Shown: positions 27,047-35,046, counted from the first letter of the stretch. The stretch is DNA of 64,000 bases from Shewanella algae (GCF_009183365.2 NZ_CP068230.1:2819001-2883000), one strand, 5' to 3'. Numbers and translations: made by a program. The notes: generated by a model not told the origin, from the sequence alone.

Positions 27047-27286
27047 ATGAAGTTATTTCGAACAAATTTAATTGCGTTAAAGTCTGATTTAGACGCTTTA
27101 GATTTATCTGCAAAAAACGATGGAATCGATAAGTACAATTTACTGGCAAAACACTTCCCTAATTTTTCGGTAGATGAATTTACACAAGCGCTCGATGAAT
27201 GGGTTGATTCTGGTGACGCTTTAAAATCAGAGACAGTTTTGAAAACAGCTTTGACTAAATTAGGCGAAGTGTACAAAAACAGCTAA
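27047..27286 (+). CDS. Small hypothetical protein downstream of an IS end
   Basis: 79 aa starting MKLFRTNLIALKSDLDALDL. Acidic and helical (LLAKHFPNFSVDEFTQALDEWVDSGDALKSETVLKTALTKL). An upstream in-frame extension to 27008 is possible but gives an odd hydrophobic head. It begins 84 bp after the right end of the intact IS. The stop codon is followed at once by TAACAAACG, the start of an attC-like site cut by an IS110 fragment. The family is not recognised; size and setting suit an immunity or antitoxin-like protein, unproven. Confidence 0.6.
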   Translation: MKLFRTNLIALKSDLDALDLSAKNDGIDKYNLLAKHFPNFSVDEFTQALDEWVDSGDALKSETVLKTALTKLGEVYKNS

Positions 27287-27293
27287 CAAACGA

Positions 27294-27881
27294 CTATGGC
27301 GTCAATCCTTTATTTGGGGTGATGTTTTGGTCCCACATGATGCCATCTCGAAGCATAGAGTTTAGGATGACCACCATCTTGCGAACGCAAGCAATAATCG
27401 CCACTTTCTTTGGTTTTCCAGCTTCGAGTAATCGAGCGTAAGTGTCCTTGAAAACAGGGTTACATTGCATGGCTGACATCATGGCCATGTACAAAACGGT
27501 TCTCACCTGTGCGCGGCCTCCTTGGATGACTCGTTTCCCTTTGTAGCGTCCACTTTCACGTGTAATAGGGGCGACGCCGATGAGTGAAGCCGCTTGCTTG
27601 TTGGTAATGTAGCCTAACTCAGGCACATTGCTGATGATAGACGCAGCGGCGATATTGCCGATGCCAGGTACGCTTTGTAAGAGGGTATTTTTAGTTTGGT
27701 ATTCGGGGCAATCTTCGATGAGTTTGACAAGCTTATTTTCAATCTTTGAGACCTGATTTTTTATCGCAGTCAGGATGGGTGTCATTGTCGAATGTAGGTG
27801 CTTAGGCAAAATTTGAATACGATTTTTCTCCATGGTCTGCATCGCGAGCAGCTGATTGCGGCGAATTACTAAGTCACTCAT
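27294..27881 (-). pseudogene. Truncated IS110-family transposase (C-terminal half)
   Basis: 195 codons covering only the Tnp_20 half: LLQSVPGIGNIAAASIISNVPELGYITNKQAASLIGVAPITRESG and RTVLYMAMMSAMQCNPVFKDTYARLL. The N-terminal DEDD catalytic domain is missing. It is a different IS110 lineage from the intact copy to the left (little shared sequence). Its stop lies about 7 bp from the preceding gene's attC-like TAACAAACG. Confidence 0.85.
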
Positions 27882-27972
27882 TAAACGGGAAAAAATATGG
27901 ACACCCAGCGTTAATGGCGCGGTAGTTAGCCTCCGACTATGCTTTTTTTAAGCATTTAACAAGGAGGTTATT

Positions 27973-28950
27973 ATGCCGCGCCCTCGCCGAACTCAAATCA
28001 GCCTAGAAGATACGCCTTACTACCATTGTTGCAGCCGCGTGGTACGGCAAGCCTTTCTGTGTGGTGATGATGCCTACTCGGGTAAAAATTATGACCACCG
28101 CCGTGGCTGGGTGGAATCGTTATTGTTTGAACTGGAAGCCGTTTTTGCCATTGATGTGGCGGCATTTGCCATCATGAGTAATCATCTGCATCTGGTGTTG
28201 TATATTGATATAGAGACAGCAAACCGATGGACAGACAGAGAAGTGCTTGAGCAATGGCATAAGCTGTTCAAAGGTGATGCGTTAACCCGCAAATTCACCC
28301 AAGGTGAGCTGATTGAAGCGTATGATGTGCCCAGGCTGAAGCATACTATTGCGATTTATCGCAGCAGGTTATGTGACATCAGTTGGTTCATGCGTTGTCT
28401 TAATGAACCGATAGCGCGTCAAGCCAATCAGGAAGATAACTGTACCGGCCGATTCTGGGAGGGAAGATTTAAGTCACAAGCCTTACTCGATGAAGCCGCA
28501 GTGTTAACCTGCATGGCTTACGTTGACCTCAATCCTATTAGAGCCAAGATGGCCGATACGCCTGAGCAGTCAGAACATACCAGCATTCGGCTACGTATTC
28601 AGGCAGCTTTGAAATGCGAACAACCCGCCAAGCTATTGCCCTTTATTGGCGATGAGTGCAGTAATCAGCCCAATGGTATTGCGTTTGGGCTCAAGGATTA
28701 TCTTGAATTAGTGGATGATACCGGGCGTTGTATTCGCGATGATAAACGTGGCGCGATAGGTGAAAAGAGTGCCAAGCTACTGACGCGGTTGAATATCCCT
28801 CATGATAATTGGCTCAAGCTTACCACTGAATTTGGAAGACTATTTCGTGGGCCGGTAGGCACCTTGCAAGAGCTCAGCTGTTACTGCGAACACTTGGAGA
28901 AGCGACGACGGCATTTTGCAACCAGCTGTCAGTACTTTCAAACGGCTTGA
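27973..28950 (+). CDS. REP-associated tyrosine transposase (Y1/IS200-like, RAYT)
   Basis: 325 aa. N-terminal PRPRRTQISLEDTPYYHCCSRVVRQAFLCG, the HUH metal motif NHLHLVLYI (His-x-His) at about 78-83, and the Y1 domain end with FWEGRFKSQALLDEAAVLTCMAYVDLNPIRA. Such proteins are single-copy, domesticated-looking transposases that mobilise REP palindromes. A very strong AAGGAGG lies 6 bp ahead of the ATG. Full length for the Shewanella/Vibrio subgroup. Confidence 0.92.
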   Translation: MPRPRRTQISLEDTPYYHCCSRVVRQAFLCGDDAYSGKNYDHRRGWVESLLFELEAVFAIDVAAFAIMSNHLHLVLYIDIETANRWTDREVLEQWHKLFKGDALTRKFTQGELIEAYDVPRLKHTIAIYRSRLCDISWFMRCLNEPIARQANQEDNCTGRFWEGRFKSQALLDEAAVLTCMAYVDLNPIRAKMADTPEQSEHTSIRLRIQAALKCEQPAKLLPFIGDECSNQPNGIAFGLKDYLELVDDTGRCIRDDKRGAIGEKSAKLLTRLNIPHDNWLKLTTEFGRLFRGPVGTLQELSCYCEHLEKRRRHFATSCQYFQTA

Positions 28951-29256
28951 ACCCCACGCTATTTAGCTCAACCGCAGTCATTGAAATCCCCTGAACCATG
29001 GGTAGGGCTAGCACAGCTCAAATCTCGCATTTTTGCGTGAAATCGGTTCGATTTCATCAAACCTCTGCAACTCATGGATATCTTTCTACCTCCGGGTGCT
29101 CAAATCCCCTAGCGGTGCTTGAACGTAGACAGAAAGAAGATTAAGTTATTATTTTATGATAGGTGGCTTGATATTTGCTTGATATTTAAATTACCAAATT
29201 TGACATAACAAGCTATTTTATAATGGGCGGCTTAATATTTCATTAAGGATAGACCA
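28951..29256. repeat. RAYT 3' flank with palindromes and a degenerate direct repeat
   Basis: No gene. A small palindrome CGCATTTTTGCG and related CTCAAATC boxes at about 29019-29110 could be REP elements for the adjacent RAYT. Further right, TATTTTATGATAGGTGGCTT (29150) and TATTTTATAATGGGCGGCTT (29214) form a direct repeat of about 30 bp at 64-bp spacing, ending just before the next gene. Confidence 0.5.
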
Positions 29257-29868
29257 GTGAAAAATTATAATGATGAGTATTACATTGCTTTTCGTCCTAG
29301 TGGAGATAACCAGACTTATATTAATCCAGACTTAAATACTGCAAAAAGACAATATCATTTCAAGCAACTGGTTTATGGAGAAAAGCCTTTGTTCTTTTTG
29401 AACGGCTTTAAGGGTGAAGACAAAAATAGATGGCCGCTAACGGACTTGTTTGTTGATTCTGCTGGTTTGTTAATTAATAAGGAAGTTAAGCTAAAAATGG
29501 ATAATTATGATATTGATGGGATGCAAATTTATCCTTCAATATATATTGATGATAATAACGTGTGGCATGAGAACTATTGGTATTTGGGTTTTTATAAAGA
29601 GCTTGACTGTCTTGATCGTGATAATTCTTCCATTGAAACTTTCGATTTTGATGACGATGATGAACTCTTAGAAGTTAAGAAGTTTTCTCTAGACGGCCGT
29701 GTTTTGGAAAAAATAGCAGAAAACGAACGATTGATATTCAAAATCGCTAATTGTTCTAAAAGTTATCTATTTTTCCATCAGAAGGTAGTTGATTTTATCG
29801 TTCAGAGAAAATTATCCGGTGTTCGTTTTATTAAAGTTGTAGATTTTTTTGAAGGAAAACAGTACTAA
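29257..29868 (+). CDS. Imm11 / DUF1629-like immunity protein
   Basis: 203 aa, GTG start with AAGGAT 7 bp upstream. The C-terminal part shows the Imm11 (DUF1629) pattern: VKKFSLDGRVLEKIAENERLIFKIANC...LFFHQKVVDFI...SGVRFIKVVDF. Members neutralise toxin domains of polymorphic (Rhs/T6SS/CDI) systems. No toxin gene is adjacent, so it is an orphan immunity gene. Strongly AT-rich and acidic, unlike core genes. Confidence 0.75.
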   Translation: MKNYNDEYYIAFRPSGDNQTYINPDLNTAKRQYHFKQLVYGEKPLFFLNGFKGEDKNRWPLTDLFVDSAGLLINKEVKLKMDNYDIDGMQIYPSIYIDDNNVWHENYWYLGFYKELDCLDRDNSSIETFDFDDDDELLEVKKFSLDGRVLEKIAENERLIFKIANCSKSYLFFHQKVVDFIVQRKLSGVRFIKVVDFFEGKQY

Positions 29869-29906
29869 GCTATATGCATTTGAAGCAATATGGACACTAT
29901 TAGCAC

Positions 29907-30071
29907 CCAAGCCACATCTGTGGTCCCCTTGTGTACATCCAACTCGATAAAAAAGTGTGCTAGTTTTAGGCATGTCGGCCTCCAGTGATTGTTTACCTAT
30001 CGGATCAACAAACAGTGTGTCTCTGGTTTAACTAATCCACTACAGAGGCCAACACTTGCACAGGGAATCAT
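29907..30071 (-). mobile_element. IS110-family right-end stub (copy B)
   Basis: About 165 bp closely similar to 26800-26962 of the intact IS. It holds the first 20 or so (decayed) transposase codons, the ATGTCGGCCTCC start region, the TTTAACTAATCCAC segment, the subterminal GGCCAACACTTG and the terminal GGGAATCAT. All else is lost. It ends 5 bp before the next start codon. Confidence 0.8.
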
Positions 30072-30076
30072 TAAGC

Positions 30077-30469
30077 ATGGAAGTAAAACTAGGGATTGGA
30101 TTGGGTGATATTCGATTTGGCTTAGACCAAATCTACCTGACAAAGCAGCTAGGGGAACCTAGTAAAATTGATACTGATAATGATGGGTTTCCTCTTCTTC
30201 AATACAATAAGCTAATGTGTACTTTTTGGATTGACGAGGCGGATGGACTTCACTGGATTCAATGTTCAAACCCTGCGTTATCTATTCAAGGGATTAACAT
30301 CATAGGTCTAGACGTAGACGAAGCAATTTCTAAACTCAAAATAATATTTGGAACCAAGTACGAATTTGAAGATTATGGCTCAATGGAAAGCTATTACTTT
30401 CAAGAGCATGAGTTTGAAGTTCAAACTGAATATGGTGTTGTTACTACTGTTTGTTTTGGTAATTTCTAG
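30077..30469 (+). CDS. Hypothetical immunity-like protein
   Basis: 130 aa from ATG 30077 (MEVKLGIGLGDIRFG). The opening GLGDIRFGLDQIYLTKQLGEPSKID resembles small proteins that begin with an SmpA/BamE-like 'GxxxxxVxxxLGxP' helix. The rest is beta-rich with aromatic residues. Family not recognised. It starts 5 bp after IS stub B, so the stub supplies its leader (and perhaps promoter). Confidence 0.6.
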   Translation: MEVKLGIGLGDIRFGLDQIYLTKQLGEPSKIDTDNDGFPLLQYNKLMCTFWIDEADGLHWIQCSNPALSIQGINIIGLDVDEAISKLKIIFGTKYEFEDYGSMESYYFQEHEFEVQTEYGVVTTVCFGNF

Positions 30470-30544
30470 AAAATTTCGGACTGGTCCCCAAATATGCCCC
30501 CACTATTAGCAGAGCAAAGACTCTAGCGCCGGCCCCCTAAAAGA

Positions 30545-31039
30545 TTGATTTTTCCACTGAGAGAACATCAGTCTTTCGTCTCTATTATTAGGCCATTCGG
30601 CTATAGACGTGAGTGCAAGAATTATGGCTCTCTTGGATTTAATAGCAACGTATCAAGATCAGACGGACGTTATGTGGAATTAAGAATCATGGATCAGGAT
30701 TTCGATATAGAGATAGTGGCAGTAATGGGTCTAGAATGCTTGGAAAAGCATCTCAGTAAGTGTCCTATAGAGTTAGAACTTGTAGAGGCTCTCTCAAACA
30801 CATTTGTACTAAAGCAAAAAAAAGTATCTGAAATTGCAGGTTTTACGTTTGAATCTCAAGAAAATGATGTATACACATTTTCAATGTTTATATCTCATAA
30901 ATCCCCGATCCCGGCCAGAAAAGTCGTTTCACAATTTTCAGAGTTTTTAAGAGCTGCTAAATTGCCCCATAAAATAACCAATCTACAGTATGAAGTTGAT
31001 TTTTATGAGGAATGGGTAGACTATAATTGGCCGCCATAA
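30545..31039 (+). CDS. Hypothetical protein, probably lacking its N-terminus
   Basis: Open frame of 164 codons whose only 5' start candidate is a TTG at 30545 without a ribosome site. The first plausible ATG is internal (RIMDQDFDIEI). Residues onward (SFVSIIRPFGYRRECKNYGSLGF, CLEKHLSKCPIELELVEAL) look like a genuine AT-rich coding sequence. Either the 5' part was lost or it starts at a non-standard codon. Family not recognised. Confidence 0.45.
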   Translation: MIFPLREHQSFVSIIRPFGYRRECKNYGSLGFNSNVSRSDGRYVELRIMDQDFDIEIVAVMGLECLEKHLSKCPIELELVEALSNTFVLKQKKVSEIAGFTFESQENDVYTFSMFISHKSPIPARKVVSQFSEFLRAAKLPHKITNLQYEVDFYEEWVDYNWPP

Positions 31040-31063
31040 GCATAACATGCAAAGGCAGCATCG

Positions 31064-31369
31064 GACTTTGGCGAGCCAGGTCGACGGCTGACCTTGCAAC
31101 TATTTCGAAGAGAGCGGCGTGAGGTTTAACCACATGACCATGTTTTCCGGGACCTGCCTCATAAGCGGGCTTGTCAGAAAGCCAGGCCACATCAGTGGTC
31201 TCCTTGTGTACATCCAACCCGATAAAAAGTGTGTTTACTTTAGACATGTCGGCCCTCTGTAATTGTTTGCCAGGTCTTTCAATAAAGGCAACAAACAGTG
31301 GCTCTTGTTTAACTATATTTAACTAATCCACGCAAAAACGTGGAGGCCTACAACGGCATAGAGAATCAT
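31064..31369 (-). mobile_element. Internally deleted IS110-family derivative (copy C)
   Basis: About 305 bp retaining both ends of the intact IS. The left end shares TCGGACTTTGGCGAG and TGACCTTGC. The right end retains the first 27 transposase codons (MSKVNTLFIGLDVHKETT), the TTTAACTA/TCCACG segment and GAGAATCAT. An internal YEAGPG fragment marks one deletion junction. It is non-autonomous and could in principle be moved by the intact transposase. It ends 28 bp before the next start codon. Confidence 0.8.
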
Positions 31370-31397
31370 TGTGTCTAAATACCTAAAGTAGTCAGTT

Positions 31398-32015
31398 ATG
31401 GAATTCAAAGAAGAATTAAAGTCAAAGTCACCACCTAGAATTGAGAAAGCTGCCCAAAAGATAGCCAATAGTAAATTTGGCGGTTATGAACAACTATTGC
31501 TGGATGCTTTAAAGTGTTTGGTAGAGAGGCCAAATTCCTGGCAAGCACAATCTGAAGTGATAAGAGCTCTTGGCTTCGTTGGTTCTAGTTTATCTCTTGA
31601 ATACCTAAGAGAACTTGAAAGCAAGAGTCATGATGCAACAGTTCTTTACAAGGATATAGGTTTTGCAATTTGCATGATTAATGATGTGAGCAATGATTCA
31701 TTCTTATACATTTTGAGCATTCTCGATACAGAGAATGACCTTTTGCTTTCAGGGGCATGCGCTGCAATTTTAACGTCGGGCAGGGTACCAGATGAAAAGA
31801 CGATCAATATGCTATTAAGCTCCGTCATTAAAAGAGATTTGGATGAAGGTAAAGTAATAACACCTAGATGTTACATTGCTGCAGCTTGCTACAATTGGCC
31901 TCAAGCTTTAACTAAAAGTTTTCTTTTAGCATGTACTGAATCGAAATGGAGCGGACTCATAGAAATCGCAGAAAGCTCGCTAGCAGGTAAAAAGACAAAG
32001 TATGTACTTGTGTAA
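31398..32015 (+). CDS. HEAT-repeat-like orphan protein, possible immunity protein
   Basis: 205 aa, all-helical. Helix pairs such as YEQLLLDALKCLVERPNSWQ / QSEVIRALGFVGSSLSLEYLRELES and SFLYILSILDT / DLLLSGACAAILTSGRVPDEKTINMLLSS suggest HEAT-like repeats, a fold common among immunity proteins. Start ATG at 31398; the IS copy C lies immediately upstream. No named family recognised. Confidence 0.6.
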   Translation: MEFKEELKSKSPPRIEKAAQKIANSKFGGYEQLLLDALKCLVERPNSWQAQSEVIRALGFVGSSLSLEYLRELESKSHDATVLYKDIGFAICMINDVSNDSFLYILSILDTENDLLLSGACAAILTSGRVPDEKTINMLLSSVIKRDLDEGKVITPRCYIAAACYNWPQALTKSFLLACTESKWSGLIEIAESSLAGKKTKYVLV

Positions 32016-32073
32016 GTTGTACTAGCTCAGACCTGAGCTGACAGTTACCCGATTTTGGGGTGCCGTTGTCAGA

Positions 32074-32286
32074 TTAGATTTGGGTTAAATTCTTTTCCGC
32101 CCAAATCCGTTTTCCATCAATTAATGTTGCCATCGGTGTGCGGCCGCAGCACATTTTGCCTTGATGGGTGCGTTCATTGTTATACAGCACCAGCCATTCG
32201 TCCAAGTCTTTTTGCAGTTCCTCCAGTGTGCCGTACAGCTTTTTGCGGAACGCGACCTGATAGGCCTCATTCAGGATGGTCCTGTG
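32074..32286 (-). pseudogene. IS481-type transposase fragment (C-terminus)
   Basis: About 70 codons on the minus strand read TILNEAYQVAFRKKLYGTL, then DEWLVLYNNERTHQGKMC and GRTPMATLIDGKRIW before a TAA. This is the end of an rve-type integrase core as in IS481/IS3 elements. Everything upstream is missing. Confidence 0.8.
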
Positions 32287-32301
32287 GAATTAGGGACACA
32301 A

Positions 32302-32658
32302 ATAGCCTTTACAAGCAATCAACCACACAACTTCGCGCTTTGGTGTGCCAATCAGCCTATGGACAATCTGGATTCGTGTGTGGAGTCGTTAGATAAGGCG
32401 CTGGTACATATCAACAACACCAAACAACTGTTGCTTGCTGCACAGAGTGATGACTCAAAGATGTTGGAAGTAACGCGCATTGAGCTGGATCAAGGCTCGT
32501 ACATAGACCTTCCAGGTACCTTATATATCAATGACTTCCTCATCCCCAATTTTTACTTCCACATGGTTACGGCCTACGATATTCTTCGCCATAAAGGTCT
32601 GGACATAAGCAAACCGGACTACATGCTGCATCTTGCATCCTTGGTGAAGCAGGCATGA
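32302..32658 (+). pseudogene. Truncated DUF1993 gene fused to IS debris
   Basis: About 118 codons match the C-terminal two thirds of DUF1993 (VESLDKALVHINNTKQLLL; PNFYFHMVTAYDILRHKGLDISKPDYM). The first 50 or so residues of the family are absent and replaced by the antisense of the IS481-type fragment. The open frame from 32161 is therefore a chimera. Probably non-functional. Confidence 0.75.
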
Positions 32659-32709
32659 AGCCCGATTGTTCATGTAAGCCAATACAACTTAATTAAGACA
32701 TCAAAAGAA

Positions 32710-33138
32710 ATGGATATGGAATACAGCAGAGAAAATATTGAGCAACTGCTAGAAGGAAAACTGCAGGAAGCGGTAGATAATTTTGGTAAAAAAGAGCTAA
32801 GAATCATTGATATAGGCGTATTTCCCTGGCACTCGGAGATTAGCGTATCCTTTCTCTTCAGCGAAGATTCGGCAGAGGAAGATGATATCGCAGCATGGCC
32901 CTATTTTGATTACTCCAAGATATTTGCAGGAGATTGGGAGCAAGCCAGAGAATTAGCCAAGAAAATGAATGAGATGTGGGCTATCAATAATGATCCAATC
33001 CCATTCTTCTTGGATTTCGGTTCTGCATTAACATCTGACCGAATATCGAGCGTTATAAAACGGTTTAATCTGGCACCGGACTTCAGGATACAAGTACTGA
33101 ACCCTGATGATCCTAATAGTAAGAACTTCTGCACTTAG
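32710..33138 (+). CDS. Hypothetical acidic protein, possible immunity protein
   Basis: 142 aa from ATG 32710 (a second ATG is at 32716). Pattern: helical N-terminus, a beta strand pair (LRIIDIGVFPWHSEISVSFLFSE), a strongly acidic loop (EDSAEEDDIAAWPYFDYSK) and a C-terminal alpha/beta part. Acidity and size resemble immunity proteins. No family recognised. No IS end directly precedes it. Confidence 0.6.
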   Translation: MDMEYSRENIEQLLEGKLQEAVDNFGKKELRIIDIGVFPWHSEISVSFLFSEDSAEEDDIAAWPYFDYSKIFAGDWEQARELAKKMNEMWAINNDPIPFFLDFGSALTSDRISSVIKRFNLAPDFRIQVLNPDDPNSKNFCT

Positions 33139-33191
33139 TGAGTCGCCGCAACCTTCTGCCAAAGCGGCAACTGCAAATTAGGCCTCTCTCT

Positions 33192-33232
33192 ACAAACAGA
33201 GTGCCACGAGGACTTGTTCGCACCTTCCTTAG
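33192..33232. repeat. Solo IS5-type end
   Basis: ACAGAGTGCCACGAGGAC then TTGTTCGCACCTTCC followed by TTAG. It matches the right end of the MITE at 34634-34897 nearly base for base. The corresponding left end is not found nearby, so it is a deletion remnant. Confidence 0.65.
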
Positions 33233-33314
33233 GTATACTGACCACTTGCGAATGTTTGCCAGTATTTTACGGTAAAACTCGGCAAGCATGAGACGGTCGA
33301 TTAATCGAATACAC

Positions 33315-33350
33315 TCGAAAACACTAGGCTTGATACCCACAGGGGATCAT
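33315..33350. repeat. Diverged IS110-type right end (copy D)
   Basis: CTCGAAAACACTAGGC...CCCACAGGGGATCATTA parallels ACGAGAAAACACGGAGGC...TGCACAGGGAATCATTA at the end of the intact IS. It lies 21 bp ahead of the ankyrin gene. Divergence is high, so homology is likely but not certain. Confidence 0.5.
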
Positions 33351-33371
33351 TAAGTCAGGACGGATAAATAA

Positions 33372-33875
33372 GTGAACGAAGCAGTAATACTGAAATTAAG
33401 GACACTCATGGCATGCATCAGGGAGAAGAGAACCGCTGATGCAATCGACTTTCTATCAATGAACACTGAACTGGTTCAGTTACAAACGCCATTGGGCAGC
33501 TTTCTTCATATTGCCGCTGATAATGACAACTTGGAATTGTGCCAGGCTTTAGTCAAGCTGGGAGCCGATATAGATAGTAGAGACAATCTCAGTGGTAGCA
33601 GCCCAATCCATAGGGCTGCTTCGAATGGCAACGAAGATATTTTGAACTACTTCATCGGCCTTGGCGCAAGGCTCGATACTTCTGAGCCAGACCGTAATCC
33701 CCTTTTTACCGCAATTCATTATGGCCACGTCCATATTGTGAAGCGGTTGGTTGAGGCGGGCATAGATACCAGCATCCGTTATACCGGCCAGACGATGAAG
33801 GACATGGGAGCCCTCGAGTTTGCCCATGAATGGGGCCGCACTGAGATTGCAGATTACATCAAGCTCATCAGCTAA
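33372..33875 (+). CDS. Ankyrin-repeat protein, possible immunity protein
   Basis: 167 aa, GTG start with TCAGGA upstream. Three to four ankyrin repeats: GSFLHIAADNDNLELCQALVKLGADID, SSPIHRAASNGNEDILNYFIGLGARLD, RNPLFTAIHYGHVHIVKRLVEAGID and a C-terminal ALEFAHEWGRTEIADYIKL. Short stand-alone ankyrin proteins are common as immunity partners. Here it again follows an IS-end remnant. The toxin partner is unknown. Confidence 0.8.
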   Translation: MNEAVILKLRTLMACIREKRTADAIDFLSMNTELVQLQTPLGSFLHIAADNDNLELCQALVKLGADIDSRDNLSGSSPIHRAASNGNEDILNYFIGLGARLDTSEPDRNPLFTAIHYGHVHIVKRLVEAGIDTSIRYTGQTMKDMGALEFAHEWGRTEIADYIKLIS

Positions 33876-34098
33876 CCTCCCCCTTCAACTTTGCTGTTAG
33901 CACATTCTTCAGCGCCGAAAAGGTTTCCATAATTCGGGCTCCGGCATCTTGTGCCCCCTCTTCTTCGTAGTCCAAGAAAGCCACAAAGCACAGCCGACTC
34001 GACTACACTCAAAGCTGAACTCAAAGCGGCTCAAGATCTGCTGGCCGGCGATCTTCACAGCCGAATTGTCAGCCCCTCAGTCTCAGGAGAACCTATCT

Positions 34099-34488
34099 AT
34101 GAACTCCCCTTTTACTACCCATGGAGCCTTAAGTTGGCACGAACTGACCGCCAATGAATCTGAGTTGGCGATGCGGTTTTATGGTGAGATTTTTGGATGG
34201 AGCTTCAAGACGATGCAGTTGCCACAAGGCCCCTATCACATCATAGAAAATGACGGTATCAGCATAGGTGGCATCACAGACAGCCCGGCGCCGGCCATGC
34301 CAAGTAACTGGACTGGTTACATTACCGTTAAAGATGTCGACGCCGTCGCCATTAAGGCCAAAGCACTGGGGGGCGATGTACTCTACGGCCCTGAGGACAT
34401 TCCCCAGGTCGGCCGCTTTTGTTGGATAAAAGACCCCTGCGGCGCCATTATCGCCGCCATCACCTACAGCAGCCCAACCAAAGGATAA
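34099..34488 (+). CDS. VOC family protein
   Basis: 129 aa from ATG 34099 (AGGAGA 8 bp upstream). HGALSWHELTANESELAMRFYGEIFGW, central GYITVKDVDAVAIKAKALGGDVLYGPEDIPQVGRFCWIKDPCGAIIAAI: a glyoxalase/dioxygenase-fold module of the unassigned VOC type. GC-rich codon use like the core, so it may mark the right edge of the island. The preceding 220 bp contains an open stretch without a recognisable protein. Confidence 0.85.
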   Translation: MNSPFTTHGALSWHELTANESELAMRFYGEIFGWSFKTMQLPQGPYHIIENDGISIGGITDSPAPAMPSNWTGYITVKDVDAVAIKAKALGGDVLYGPEDIPQVGRFCWIKDPCGAIIAAITYSSPTKG

Positions 34489-34633
34489 GGGCGGGCAAAG
34501 GCAATAGTCTTGCCAGGATTCAGGTTTGCTGAGCTGATACTGAACATTCAAGGTCTTTACAACCTTGGTTATTGCCCTCTTGTGAATGCAATGTTCAGCA
34601 AAAATCACTCTTGATCATTGCAACATGAGTTAG

Positions 34634-34897
34634 GGAAGGTGCGAACAAGTCCCATGCGTGCTCTGCGTCGGCTTACAGGCCTGGATGCAAGGCGTGGTTC
34701 GCAGCAAATGGCCTTAGTCCTTTGCAAGAAGTACAACACAGCAGGCAGGTCTGTAAGCCACGCCCTTCGGGGCTCTCACAGCAACTGGCTCTCTGCGTTA
34801 TCCGACTTCGACAGGCCCCGGCATGCCTTCAGTCAGATGCCTTGAATGCCAATTGCTGTGTAAGCCAGAGTGCCGCGAGGACTTATTCACACCTTCC
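34634..34897. mobile_element. IS5-type MITE, 264 bp, with TTAG target duplication
   Basis: Terminal inverted repeats GGAAGGTGCGAACAAGTCC (34634-34652) and GGACTTATTCACACCTTCC (34879-34897). They match the ends of IS5-family elements, and are flanked on both sides by TTAG (34630-34633, 34898-34901), the YTAR-type duplication of that family. The interior has no transposase. The surrounding 34489-35046 gap contains no gene. Confidence 0.85.
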
Positions 34898-35046
34898 TTA
34901 GCTAAGTTTTCTTTTTGTATCATGCATGTATCGAGCAAGATAACAAAAATCATAGGTTCAGAAGTGACTTACAAAGCATACCGAATACGCGTTAGAATAA
35001 CGCCAAATTTTTGCCGCAAACCTGCTTCAAGGGATCTCACACCGCT

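Noticed and set aside
30957..31247. 96-codon minus-strand frame starting like an IS110 transposase
   Set aside because: It is the decayed head of the internally deleted IS copy joined to unrelated sequence, not a gene.
22843..35046. Prophage or integrative element with tRNA attachment
   Set aside because: No integrase, phage structural or replication genes, and no flanking tRNA or direct repeat was seen; the content fits cassette/IS-driven accumulation instead.
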